Of a stretch of 64,000 nt of DNA, positions 55,501 to 64,000 are shown piece by piece. The translations under genes were made by a program, and so were the position numbers. A model generated the notes under the pieces. It was not told where the DNA came from, did no database searches, and was given only the letters and a program-made list of their open reading frames with translations. Source of the DNA: Anthopleura xanthogrammica (taxonomy: Eukaryota > Cnidaria > Anthozoa > Actiniaria > Actiniidae); the NCBI GenBank assembly GCA_964019055.1, contig OZ025215.1:1088001-1152000 (forward strand), given 5' to 3'. How positions within the stretch are numbered: position 1 is the first letter of the stretch; every line of letters starts with the position of its first letter.

Positions 55501-58058
55501 ACAATTCTAATCCAATTCAAAAACTTACAACGCCAAGTTTTAGGTAAAAAGTGTGTTGGGGGGGGGGGGGGGGGGGCTTAAGCCCCCCAGCCCCTCCCTC
55601 TCCATAGGCCTAGCATGTGCATGTGTTTTCTATTTCCTCGTTGTTGCATTACCATTTCCTGCATCTCTTTGGATTTTTCTCTCTTTTGCTGCTGCTACAA
55701 AATCATTGACACCAACAGAAAAGTCTTCTTCATCTTCTTCTTCATCAGAGGACTCCTGCTCTCCTTCAGAATCACTAAAAACTCCATCAAACATTCCAGG
55801 TTCTTCTTCTTGTTTTTCTTCCTCTTGATTTTCTTCTTCTCGTTGTTCCTTTTTTTTAGTATCCTTTTCTTTACTATCATTTTTAAGACATTTTTGTTCA
55901 TTTTTTATTTCATTTTGTTCTTCAATATCCATATCATTAACTGGGTCTTGTTCTTTATTCACTTTTTCATCACTTTCTTCCAGTTTTTCTTCCATTTCAA
56001 GAAATGACATAGGTATTGTTTCATCTTCCCAGTGAACATGTTTTTCTGTAAGGTAAATCTGATCTTGTGGAACCGTTACATGCAGTTCAGCTTCCTCATC
56101 CCTTTTTTCCTCTTCAGCAATATTCTTGCTTTTACTCTTGAGTTTTTCTTGCTGCTCTTTTAACACATCTTCCAAAAAATGGAATAAATAGTTACACAAA
56201 TTAAGAATTGGTGATGCTGGAAACAGGCTGGGCAATCAGACAACCCCTCTGCCTAGTACAACGTAACTACTACTACCACTACACACACACACACCCCTAA
56301 AATATTTTTTCATTTTATCTTATCTTATTTCATTTCATTTTGTTTCATTTTGTTTACACCTAATTGCAAGAATGTTGTCATATAAAAATAACAAAATAAC
56401 AAATAGGGATTTTTAATTATTAAATAAATATAGATTATCTTGTTGGCATATACTAAAGCAGTTATTCTCATCAATCTAGATGACTTTATATTCAGAATTT
56501 AAAAATACATTTCTAATTAATTCCTATTTGTTATTTTGTTATTTTTGTATTCATGACAATGTTTTTGCAATTAGGTAGTGTCATGATATTTGGTGGAGGC
56601 TTTATTGACGATTATAGGCTTTAATATGAATATAACTTGCTATGCTGATTCCGTGTTTGACTTGATAGAAGTTGAGCAAGAGAGTGATTATCATGTTACA
56701 TTTGTTACATAAGTGAACCTAATCTTACGTAACATGATATACTATTACAGGTAGGTGTATTTGTTTTTTGTTTTGAATAAAAATTGAAACAAAAAGTGTT
56801 TTCAATGACCAATCATTTGATTGAGTATGTAATAAGTGGGTCTGAAATATATCCATACCCACCATGGAGGAAATCCTAAATTCCCAAGGGGGGGGGGGGG
56901 GGGTTTAGAGAAAAAAATTTCCTTAATTATGGGGTACTGTATGGTGATTTTCTGGAATCACACAATAGGGAGAAGAAGAAGGACCGTCTGAAAACAGGAT
57001 TTCAGAGTCCATGAAATTTGCAGACTGGAGTGTTTTGGGGTATTTATTAGCTCCCTCTACATGCATTCCGTCTCTTTGCTTTGAGGTTTCTGGTCTGTTT
57101 CTTTGGCGGGCTATACCTACGTATACAGTTGTGGTGACTGCAGATCCCCCTTAATTCTCTCCTAGCTCCTTTATAACACAGGGATCCCGATCACCAAAGA
57201 AAGTAAAAGAAGAGAAACATCTGTGGAAGAGGCTAGGTATCGATAATATTTGATGGTTTTTATTTGAATTTGAATTAGAAGGGGGCAGGGGGGAGCAATT
57301 ACCTTGTTAAAGAAATACCGAGGGAGGGGAGGGATACATGCATGGTATTTCGTTTAGATGCATAACTAAACCAAGAAAGTATCAAGAGAATTGCTGAGTT
57401 TCACTTGACGTCATTTCCTGTCTCTTGCGGAATATTCATCAGCTGAACCACAAGTTTACAATAAAATTCTTTCTGGCTGACAGCACATGGTGGTCAGTGT
57501 TTGACCACCATTTGGAGCAGATAATAAGATTCAAAGACTTTTATCAGCTGATTGAAACAAAACAATAAGAAAAATAAAGGTAACGATAGGAAAGTTTGAT
57601 AACCAGCCCCTCCTCTCATGCTTATTCTTTTAGTTCCATATAGTTACTATAAGCTTATAATTAAGCTTACTTATATTACCTGATAAACTTCGAATAAAAA
57701 TCACCGTTTTTGCCCATTTTCCACACACAGTACCGTAAAGAACCTCTGGTGTAATATCAGGAAGACCAACATCGTAAAGACCAACAACTCCATGTAGCAA
57801 CTCCTTATTAGAAACCTAAAAAAATATAGGAAATTTTTTGTTTAACAAAAAATTCAACTCGAGTGCCATCGTTAGCAACGAGGATGCAAATGTAAATACA
57901 AAAATATTTTCACTCACTTCTTGGAATCCAAGACCATCACACGGTAGTAGCCTTCTTAGTTCCATGACATAAGCCTGCACTTCGACTTTCCTGTTTAAAG
58001 TTCGCGAAAAAAAGGAGAATTTGTCTGGAAGTTTCCAAAAAATCGAATTGGCCGCCAT
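43543..58058 (-). CDS. GNAT acetyltransferase - PARP fusion protein, 19 exons, 713 aa
   Basis: Exons in transcript order: 57918-58058, 57680-57815, 55653-56168, 55278-55344, 54893-54980, 54237-54361, 53943-54001, 53531-53600, 53062-53146, 47882-47957, 47485-47559, 46996-47112, 46471-46595, 45870-46029, 45483-45556, 45202-45272, 44194-44227, 43714-43791, 43543-43587. All have GT/AG borders and consistent phases. Layout: unknown N-terminal domain (1-92), Glu/Lys-rich acidic region (93-264), GNAT domain (about 265-377, acetyl-CoA loop Q306-x-x-G-x-G311), coiled coil (about 385-430), acidic linker, and PARP catalytic domain (about 540-713: GKGLYF with Y625, [10 protein letters not shown]691 in AEYVVFD, final YLIEY). 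The usual first His of the H-Y-E triad is Cys593 (LFFCGG). It is presumably nuclear or cytosolic. I know no named gene with this architecture. Confidence 0.75.
43887..43968. repeat. Short perfect-looking hairpin
   Basis: CTTGCACATTCTTTACATTACAG faces GTAATGTAAAGAATGCGCAAG across about 30 bases. It lies in intron 17 of the GNAT-PARP gene, between exons 44194-44227 and 43714-43791. Possibly a tiny foldback element. Confidence 0.6.
44668..45020 (-). mobile_element. LINE fragment: RT C-terminus and 3' end with (ATT)n tail
   Basis: The minus-strand frame 44787-45020 encodes the conserved tail of non-LTR retrotransposon RT proteins ([20 protein letters not shown] and ALKTFLF). The following 3'UTR ends in an ATT repeat at about 44669-44691, as in CR1/L2-type LINEs, unlike the poly(A) element at 1713-4112. 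It is heavily 5'-truncated and lies in intron 16 of the GNAT-PARP gene. Confidence 0.8.
48110..48300. repeat. T/G-rich low-complexity tract
   Basis: Runs of TTTTTGTTTTG, TTGTTGTTG and GTGTGTGTG within the large intron 9 (47958-53061) of the GNAT-PARP gene. The stretch 48300-49500 around it contains only AT-rich sequence, short LINE-like ATT/ATC tails (about 48560-48590, 49384-49404) and a C-run at 49138-49160. Confidence 0.7.
49533..51800 (-). pseudogene. TRIM-NHL gene with one in-frame stop, nested in a GNAT-PARP intron
   Basis: Single exon, start at 51800. The RING finger ([24 protein letters not shown]), two B-boxes, coiled coil and filamin repeat run to residue 453, where a TAG (50439-50441) interrupts. 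The same frame then continues 301 residues through the NHL repeats to 49533. The related gene at 4889-7192 has Gln at the matching place, so a single CAG-to-TAG change explains the break. No frameshift is seen elsewhere. Readthrough, a polymorphism or a sequencing error could leave it functional; otherwise it would make a RING/B-box/filamin protein lacking NHL. It lies on the same strand inside intron 9 of the GNAT-PARP gene. Confidence 0.88.
51854..52540. other. Intronic sequence without recognised features
   Basis: AT-rich sequence between the nested TRIM gene and a foldback element, within the large GNAT-PARP intron. There are only short ORFs without motifs. An ATGGCGGCGCC (YY1-like) string at about 52245 stands alone. 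Confidence 0.5.
52544..52876. mobile_element. Foldback MITE with AACGGCTCAAGCGTACCCC ends
   Basis: The left end at 52545 (AACGGCTCAAGCGTACCCC) is matched inverted at 52851-52874 (GGTGTACGCTTGAGCCGTT). Subterminal inverted segments follow (ATTCGAATATTGAGTT against AACTCAATATTCGAAT; ACTCTGAGT against ACTCAGAGT). About 330 bp, AT-rich, non-coding, in intron 9 of the GNAT-PARP gene. Confidence 0.75.
53222..53248. repeat. Poly(G) run
   Basis: About 19 consecutive G residues in intron 8 of the GNAT-PARP gene. Similar runs occur at 54438-54455, 55557-55576 and 56888-56902, and a C-run at 49138-49160. Confidence 0.85.
53657..53900. repeat. (GGACGGAT)n minisatellite
   Basis: About 18 units of the 8-base GGATGGAC repeat are followed by a 42-base higher-order repeat (GATGGATAGACAAATGAATG). 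It fills most of intron 7 of the GNAT-PARP gene. Ser/His/Pro ORFs on the minus strand are artefacts. Confidence 0.95.
54427..54627. mobile_element. hAT-like MITE, 201 bp, CAGGGGCG ends
   Basis: It starts CAGGGGCG and ends CGCCCCTG, the terminal motif of many hAT elements. The interior has repeated TCACGAAAATTA / TCACAAAAATTA strings and a G-run. A clean 8-bp target duplication was not found (TTAAA is shared at both flanks). It lies in intron 5 of the GNAT-PARP gene. Confidence 0.65.
55088..55200. repeat. Imperfect hairpin, ~110 bp
   Basis: TTTTTAGGATTCTTGTGGATGCA faces TGCATCCACAAGAATTCTAAAAA, with internal GGAGATTGCAGGGAGCC / CTACAATCTCC. It lies in intron 4 of the GNAT-PARP gene. Confidence 0.65.
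56357..56583. mobile_element. Foldback element, ~225 bp
   Basis: ACCTAATTGCAAGAATGTTGTCAT at the left is matched inverted by ATGACAATGTTTTTGCAATTAGGT at the right. Inner arms (AAAATAACAAAATAACAAATAGG) are almost perfect. It lies in intron 2 of the GNAT-PARP gene. Confidence 0.75.
57375..57545. repeat. Dispersed repeat, copy 1
   Basis: About 170 bases (TTTCACTTGACGTCATTTCC, GACAGCACATGGTGGTCAGT, ATTTGGAGCAGATAAT) are repeated with roughly 80 percent similarity at 63765-63935. An unknown dispersed family, not coding. Confidence 0.75.
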
Positions 58059-58802
58059 TTTGAAAATGTTGACAAACCACAGGTAACCCGTGGAGTGAAA
58101 AGGGTTTTGTGACGTCAAGGTAGGAAGAATTCCAACTTCCAGTTACGACATCTAGTACTTACTTTCAAAGCTGTGATATTATGCTTTTTAAAAATACTTA
58201 TACGTGTGTTCTTAATTGGGGATATGAATTGCTGACATTTAAAAGTCATAATCAAAGGTTTTGATCAAGGTTTTTTAACAATAGATATGTCAATTTTCAA
58301 TTTTTTGCTGCATAAATATTTTTTCTTCTTCCATGTTGTACTTGAGTAGCATAAGTTAGATAAGTGTAAAATTGGTTATCTTAGCCTCGTAAAATAAAGA
58401 ATATTATTTTATTATTATTATTATTATTGTTATTATTATTATTGTTATTGTTATTATTGTTATTGTTATTGTTGTTTTTGTTTTTGTTGTTGTTATCGTG
58501 ATTAAAAATATAGATTATTATCATTTTGCCATCAATTTTATTATTATTATTATTTTTTTTTTTTTTCTAGTTTTTAAATGACAATCCCGAAACCCGATTG
58601 CCTTCCGAAGCCATTCGATGACATCACGAAGTATTATCGTAGGTATGTCGTCGGTCATGCGTCCTTTTTCCTCGGCCTGTTTACAAAATGGCGGCCTTAT
58701 CGTTCCTTATATAACATTAACATGCCCGACAACAGCCTTACATTTCAAAAATTCGACTACAAACGCTTCTAACGAGGTCTCCTAAAGGACTACTTTCTCA
58801 TA
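58059..58802. promoter_or_regulatory. Head-to-head intergenic region between GNAT-PARP and GAK-like genes
   Basis: About 740 bases separate two opposed start codons. AAAATGGCGGCC (YY1-like) overlaps the GNAT-PARP ATG and another copy lies at about 58686 near the kinase start. TGACATCAC at about 58619 is CRE-like. An ATT/GTT microsatellite occupies 58405-58500. Shared regulation is plausible but unproven. Confidence 0.4.
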
Positions 58803-61800
58803 ATGGCAGATATTTTTCGATCGGCGCTCAGCTATATCAGCCAGACAGGGAAAACAGACAATGACTTCGTTGGGCAATATGTCGAACTTGGTCCCATCCA
58901 ACTTAAGATCAAAAGAGTCATCGCAGAAGGTAAATTTTACAAACAAAAACCTTACAATGATGTTAAATAGTGACTGTATGAAGTGTTTGTTTGGTTTTTG
59001 TAGGCGGTTATGGCTTCGTTTTCGTGGCACAGGATGAGAAAACCGGTAAAGATTACGCTTTGAAGGTCAGTGTTTTTTTTTTGCTTGTACTAACAGCTCC
59101 TACTTGTTAAACAGTAAACATATAATTGTCCTCGTAATAGCGAGAGATCTATTGATAAAATCTGTTAAACGAGATCTCTTGATTGAGCTCTTAAATGATT
59201 AAATGAATTGAAATTTGAAACTAGGATTTATGTACGATGTTAAATAGTGCAATTATTTTCTTAGTTCGGGTCATAGACAGGTATCAAACGTTACTTGCAA
59301 ACATATATGTGCATAATATTATTTAATGGTCTTATCCTTGTCCTGATCCCTTGATCCCTCAGATAATATTTATTAATTTTGTTATCTTGAGATTTCCAAT
59401 TCTGGCCCAGACATATTATGTAACTGTTAAAGATCATTAGTGATCATTTTTCAACCATGCATATGATTGATAGAGGATGTTTTGTAAGATAATATATTAA
59501 TTACGTAGGCGGAAGGGGGTTTTTATGTGAAGCATGATCAAGGCTTTTTAAATCTGTGATGCATGATCGTGAAAAATTAAAGATCATGAATTCATGAATA
59601 GCTTGTTCATCTAACATGTGAAGACTATTAAAGAAAAAAATAGTGAAGACTAACAGCAGGGCCCAGTTGTACGAAGGGTGAATAGCACTATCCGAGGGAT
59701 AAATCTTATCCAGTGGATAAATTTATTGGATAACAGCATTGACTTATCCACTGGATAAGGATTTATCCATCAAATAGTGCTATTCACCCTTCGTACAACC
59801 GGGTCCAGTTAAACGATAAAAATGATTATGCCATAAAATATTCCTGAAACTAAGAAACTTTATATGTTCACAATTTTTGGGGGCTAAAATATCCAATTTT
59901 CAATCTTTAATTGCGTTACTGTTCATGATAACGAGATCAATATAGCATTGCATGACGTTTAATTGAGGTGAGCCTGGTAACTAGGGTATTTTACTGCTTG
60001 TGTAATTTACATTTTTGTGAATCATTATTGTTTTTTTGATAGTCATGAACTGTGTGCCGAACCCCCCCGCATTCCGCCCCTGATTTTAATATGTCATTTT
60101 ATTTTTCTCTCTAACAGAGGTTAATGGCAGGAGATGAAGCCGGCAATAAATCTATAATTGGAGAAATTAATGTACTTGTATCCTTATAAATTATGCATGC
60201 CATGCTGTATTATTGAATAACTATAGACTGTCATTTATTCTTCCATCCATCCTTTTATTCCCATCCATCCACAAATCCATTCACCCACCTGTACTGCATT
60301 ATGAAATATTTTAGATCTGATTGATAAATAGTCATTTGCAGTTGAGTGCAAACCGCAAACTTTTCAATTCCGTTCAAGTCTGAAAAAGTTGCATTCTTAA
60401 TGGCCTATCATTGTGTTTCTATGGTGTATTGATTAGCAAAATTAGCCAATCAACAATAAGCTCAACTACATTCCAGCGAACACCGACAAACTAATAAACA
60501 CATTCCTTTGCCTTTGTGGGTGGAGTCATCATTTTTGTTACTGCAAATTGGAATGTAGTCAAGCTAATCGTTCATTGGCTAATATTGCACTGTCTTGACA
60601 TGTCATCATTTTTTCCCCATGGGATGTGTTAGACGCGCCATAGAAACTCAATGTTAAGCCATTACAAACATAACTTTTTAAACTCGTATGAAATCAAAAA
60701 GTGTATGTTGTTCATGCTCAAACGTTCCACTCTCAACAACTCCCACGTTAAAGAAATACTAGTAACTATATGTTTATGGGAGGTAAGTCTGATACTTTCT
60801 GAATTTTATGTGTGGAATTAATACAAAATGTGGCATTTTCAGACCTTAATTCTTAGTAGAAACAAATTCGTGGACATCCAAATCTTGTTCAGTTTTTTTC
60901 TGCTGCATCCCTTGGTGAAAAAGAATCTGGTCATGGAATGACTGAATATCTGATATTAACAGAACTGTGTGCAGGTAATTGTGGCCATTGTGCTCATTTG
61001 TTTATTCATCGAACCACCCATCCCTCCATCCTTTCATTCATCCATCCATTTATCCATCCATCCATTCATTCATCCATTCATACATCCATTCATCAGTGCC
61101 ATCAGTCCATTCTTCATTCAGCCATCAATCCATCCATCTTTCCATTCATTTATCCATTCATTTATCCATTCATTTATCCATTATCCTATCATCATTCATC
61201 TATGCATCCATCCATGCTTTTATTAATCCATCCATTTATCCCTCCATTCTTCAGTCTCACTTTTTCTTGTATCCATTTATTCATTTCGTTTTTTCATTCG
61301 TTCGCTTATGTATTATTTTTAGTCTCATTTAACCCTAGTTTCTTCGATTTCAGGAGGAGAACTAATCAAAATAATGGCAGAACGTAATGGCCAACTCTTC
61401 CCTCCAAATCAAGTACTTAAGATATTCTACCAACTGTGTAGAGCAGTTGCTCATCTACAGAAACAGAACCCTCTTATTATTCACAGGGATCTTAAGGTTA
61501 GTCAGATAGAATGATTTATACCTAAAGTAAAAAGCTGGACGATCATGTATTATGTAGTTAGTGGTGGTAGGCAGTGCACTTATCTCTAGTATGTTCTTTG
61601 GTCTGCCTCCCTCTGTTTTTTAGCCATGCCCTGACTTAGATCAGTCCAGAGGTTGTTTCAGGGTTCCATCTGTGAGTTAGCCATGCCCTGACTTAGATCA
61701 GCCCAGAGGTTGTTTCAGGGTTCCATCTGTGAGTTAGCCATGCCCTGACTTAGATCAGCCCAGAGGTTGTTTTAGGGTTCCATCTGTTTTTTAGCCATGC

Positions 61801-63654
61801 CCTGACTTAGATCAGCCCAGAGGTTGTTTCAGGGTTCCATCTGTGAGTTAGCCATGCCCTGACTTAGATCAGCCCAGAGGTTGTTTCAGGGTTCCATCTG
61901 TGAGTTAGCCATGCCCTGACTTAGATCAGCCCAGAGGTTGTTTCAGGGTTCCATCTGTGAGTTAGCCATGCCCTGACTTAGATCAGCCCAGAGGTTGTTT
62001 CAGGGTTCCATCTGTGAGTTAGCCGTGCCCTTAGATCAGCCCATAGATTTTTTCGGTGTTCAAAATCATTGGGTTTGTCTCATTGTTGTGTTATTTTCTC
62101 TCTAGATTGAAAATATGCTCGTCAGTACCAAAGGACAAATTAAGCTTTGTGATTTTGGCAGTGCAACAACTAAGGCTCTTTATCCTGATGAGACTTGGAC
62201 CGCACTACAGAGAAGTATTGCTGAAGATGAGGTAATGATAATGTGCATTTTTCCTTATCTTTCTGTTTCTTTTTTTTTTCTTTTTCATCTTCCTTTCTTT
62301 CTTCCATTTTTCTTTCTTCCTTCCTTCCTTCCTTCCCATTATTCCATCCATCCTTCCATCCCAGCTTTCTTCCATCCATTTTTTGTTCCTTCCATCCTTC
62401 CTTCCCAACTTCCATCCATCCTTCATTCCTTTGTTCCTTCCCTTCCAGCTTCCTTCCACCAAAAAATCCTTCTCTCCATTTTCCAGGCTTTTTTTACTGT
62501 ATATCAGACCATATTACTCATTTATGTTTTCACTCCATAGATTCAAAGAAACACTACTCCAATGTACAGAGCACCAGAGATGATAGATTTATACAGTAAC
62601 CACCCAATCACAGAGAAGGTGGACATCTGGGCACTTGGTTGCATTCTCTTTTACTTGTGTTTCATGGAACACCCGTTTGAAGATTCAGCAAAGCTGAGAA
62701 TACTTAACGCTAAGTATACTATACCAGAATCAGACAAGACGTACACAGAATTCCATCATCTAATTGGTAAGAATGGAATTTTTGTTCTCTTTCTTTGCCA
62801 TGCCTGAGTTTCCTACATAGGTACCTCCTTATTCGAAGCAAGAATTATCAATGGTTATGCACAAAAACACTGTCACAGCACTTTTCATAATTCTGCAATG
62901 TAACCGACTCTAGGCGTTTGGCGTTTTGGCTCCCATCAATCAAAATAAACAGGCCAATTCATTCCGATCAATCACAAGCGATAAAGAAATTCCCATGCAA
63001 AAATGGCTGTCAAGAAGTTCCCATGACTTGGCAGCCATTTTCACAGATGTTTGACTGACATAAATGTTTGATCTTTTTTCCAGAATCAATGCTAAAGGTC
63101 CACCAAGATGAAAGACCAGATGTCAAAATGATATTAACAGAGCTAGAAAGTATTGCTAAAGAGCGGGGGGTGGACTTGAAAGCACCTGTGGTAAGACATG
63201 AACTCTGTTCATTGTATTTAAGTTATCAATCCCTTTAGGTGCCCTTACATTGCAATTTTTTTCTGCTTCTTGTCTTGCAACAGCATTGCGACCCAAGTTG
63301 CATGGAGCATTGCAGCGTGTAACATACAGTGCAATTTGAAAAATATTGCTAGACAAGTTGCAGCAATTATTGCAAAAAGTAGAGTCTGTTTCTACTTTTG
63401 GCAACAATTGCGTCTCGGTTGCACTGCCATGCAAACCCTCTTGTCTTGCAACAGCATTACGACACAAGTTGCATGGAGCATTGCAGCGCGTAACCTACAA
63501 TGCAATTTGAAAAAGATTGGTTCTATTATTTGTAGTACAAAACGCTGTCACTTGACTATGTAAAAAATACCCAAAATTCTATCAAGAAAAAGTTTGACAA
63601 TGTTATTGTTTTCTATCAAATAGATTGAAGATGGCATGAATTCTTCTTCATCTG
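58803..63654 (+). CDS. GAK: GAK-like (cyclin-G-associated) NAK-family kinase, N-terminal part, runs off the right edge
   Basis: Exons: 58803-58929, 59004-59065, 60118-60177, 60860-60974, 61354-61496, 62106-62231, 62541-62766, 63084-63190, 63624-63654. All have GT-AG borders and fitting phases; the last donor GTAAGT at 63655 shows that more follows. The 332 residues seen form the kinase domain: Gly loop [11 protein letters not shown], Lys63 (YALK), HRDLK (D167), DFG (D185), MYRAPE, and the NAK-type [12 protein letters not shown] and [15 protein letters not shown] segments. The start [12 protein letters not shown] matches the GAK N-terminus in character. GAK phosphorylates clathrin adaptors and, through PTEN-like and J domains (not in the window), uncoats vesicles. 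AAK1/BIKE are alternatives; the N-terminus favours GAK. Confidence 0.9.
59661..59812. mobile_element. Palindromic MITE, ~150 bp
   Basis: GGGCCCAGTTGTACGAAGGGTG at the left is the complement of CACCCTTCGTACAACCGGGTCC at the right. The arms continue through AATAGCACTATCC, GGATAAAT and TTATCCAGTGGATAA to a central loop, so nearly the whole element is an inverted repeat. It lies in intron 2 of the kinase gene. Confidence 0.85.
60990..61280. repeat. (CATC/CATT)n microsatellite
   Basis: A mix of CATC and CATT tetranucleotides in intron 4 of the kinase gene. The Ile/His/Pro/Ser ORFs are artefacts. Confidence 0.9.
61622..62050. repeat. 57-bp minisatellite, ~7.5 copies
   Basis: Tandem 57-bp units (TTAGCCATGCCCTGACTTAG, ATCAGCCCAGAGGTTGTTTC) with few differences in intron 5 of the kinase gene. 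The last copy is truncated and diverged. Confidence 0.95.
62258..62470. repeat. Polypyrimidine (TTCC)n tract
   Basis: TTCC/TTCT repeats in intron 6 of the kinase gene, upstream of the acceptor of exon 62541-62766. Confidence 0.9.
63255..63520. repeat. Dispersed repeat, two tandem copies
   Basis: Two copies of about 150 bases (CTTGCAACAGCATT, AAGTTGCATGGAGCATTGCA, TACAATGCAATTTGAAAAA) match the repeat at 61-290. They lie in intron 8 of the kinase gene. Confidence 0.7.
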
Positions 63655-63764
63655 GTAAGTTTTCATGGAAAGTTATAAAAAAAATGTTGGGGTCGTATGA
63701 CATCCATTTAAATCTTGGCCAAAATAGCCAATACATAGCAGGTTATAATTACTGTATCAATGGG

Positions 63765-63935
63765 GGAAGAATTGCTGGATTTCACTTGATGTGATATCCT
63801 GTCTCATACAGAATATTCATTAGCTGAATGGCAAGTTTTCATTCAAATCTTTCTGGTTGACAGCACATGGTGGTCAGTATTTGACCAACATTTGGAGCAG
63901 ATAATGACTTTCAAGGAATGTTTTCAGCTGATTTA
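63765..63935. repeat. Dispersed repeat, copy 2
   Basis: Similar to 57375-57545 (GACAGCACATGGTGGTCAGT, ATTTGGAGCAGATAAT). Located in the kinase intron after exon 63624-63654. Confidence 0.75.
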
Positions 63936-64000
63936 AACTTAGCAATATTATTGTGTTAAAAGATGTTTCCTAATGCATACTCTGCAATACTGAGTACTTT

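Overview
The window is animal nuclear DNA, most likely from a cnidarian (stony coral, anemone or relative). The evidence is spliced genes with GT-AG introns, RING/B-box/NHL (TRIM-type) genes, LINE remnants, many short foldback elements, large microsatellites, and a capsid-gene-bearing Polinton/Maverick. The species assignment is inference; the eukaryotic gene structure is read directly. Exon models were built by hand from splice signals, reading phase and family motifs.

Left part (1-12.8 kb): a possible 7TM first exon, a tRNA-Arg(TCT), a 5'-truncated LINE with poly(A) tail, an intact single-exon TRIM-NHL gene (4889-7192, minus), a decayed copy of a block from the acidic gene near 38 kb, a 1.3 kb perfect ATGGT array, and the last exon of a chymotrypsin-like serine protease. 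A 704 bp foldback element sits inside a 31 bp minisatellite.

Centre (12808-29768): a complete ~17 kb Polinton/Maverick (adintovirus-like) element lies in intron 3 of that protease gene. It has long terminal inverted repeats (770 and 860 bp) and flanking AAAAC direct repeats. It carries protein-primed DNA polymerase B (frameshifted), an RVE integrase, a major capsid candidate, an FtsK/A32-type packaging ATPase, a penton candidate, several small membrane proteins, a 466-aa protein of unknown role, a T7 gp2.5-like SSB candidate and a NUMOD1-like DNA-binding candidate. No maturation protease was recognised. A ~20 bp GC-rich palindrome recurs at gene borders and inside the polymerase and integrase reading frames, where it encodes the same peptide. 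The polymerase break suggests this copy is inactive or depends on other copies.

Right of the element: protease exons 3, 2 and 1 (30.0-32.5 kb, minus) complete an in-phase 269-aa secreted enzyme with an intact His/Asp/Ser triad. A plus-strand gene (35138-42.8 kb) then encodes a membrane-anchored, extremely acidic ~1500-aa protein with a recent ~1.65 kb internal tandem duplication.

Right part (43.5-64 kb): a 19-exon minus-strand gene reads in phase as a 713-aa protein with a GNAT acetyltransferase domain and a C-terminal PARP catalytic domain, a fusion I cannot match to a named gene. A second TRIM-NHL gene with one in-frame stop is nested in one of its introns. Head-to-head with it, a GAK-like (cyclin-G-associated, NAK family) kinase begins at 58803 and runs off the right edge.
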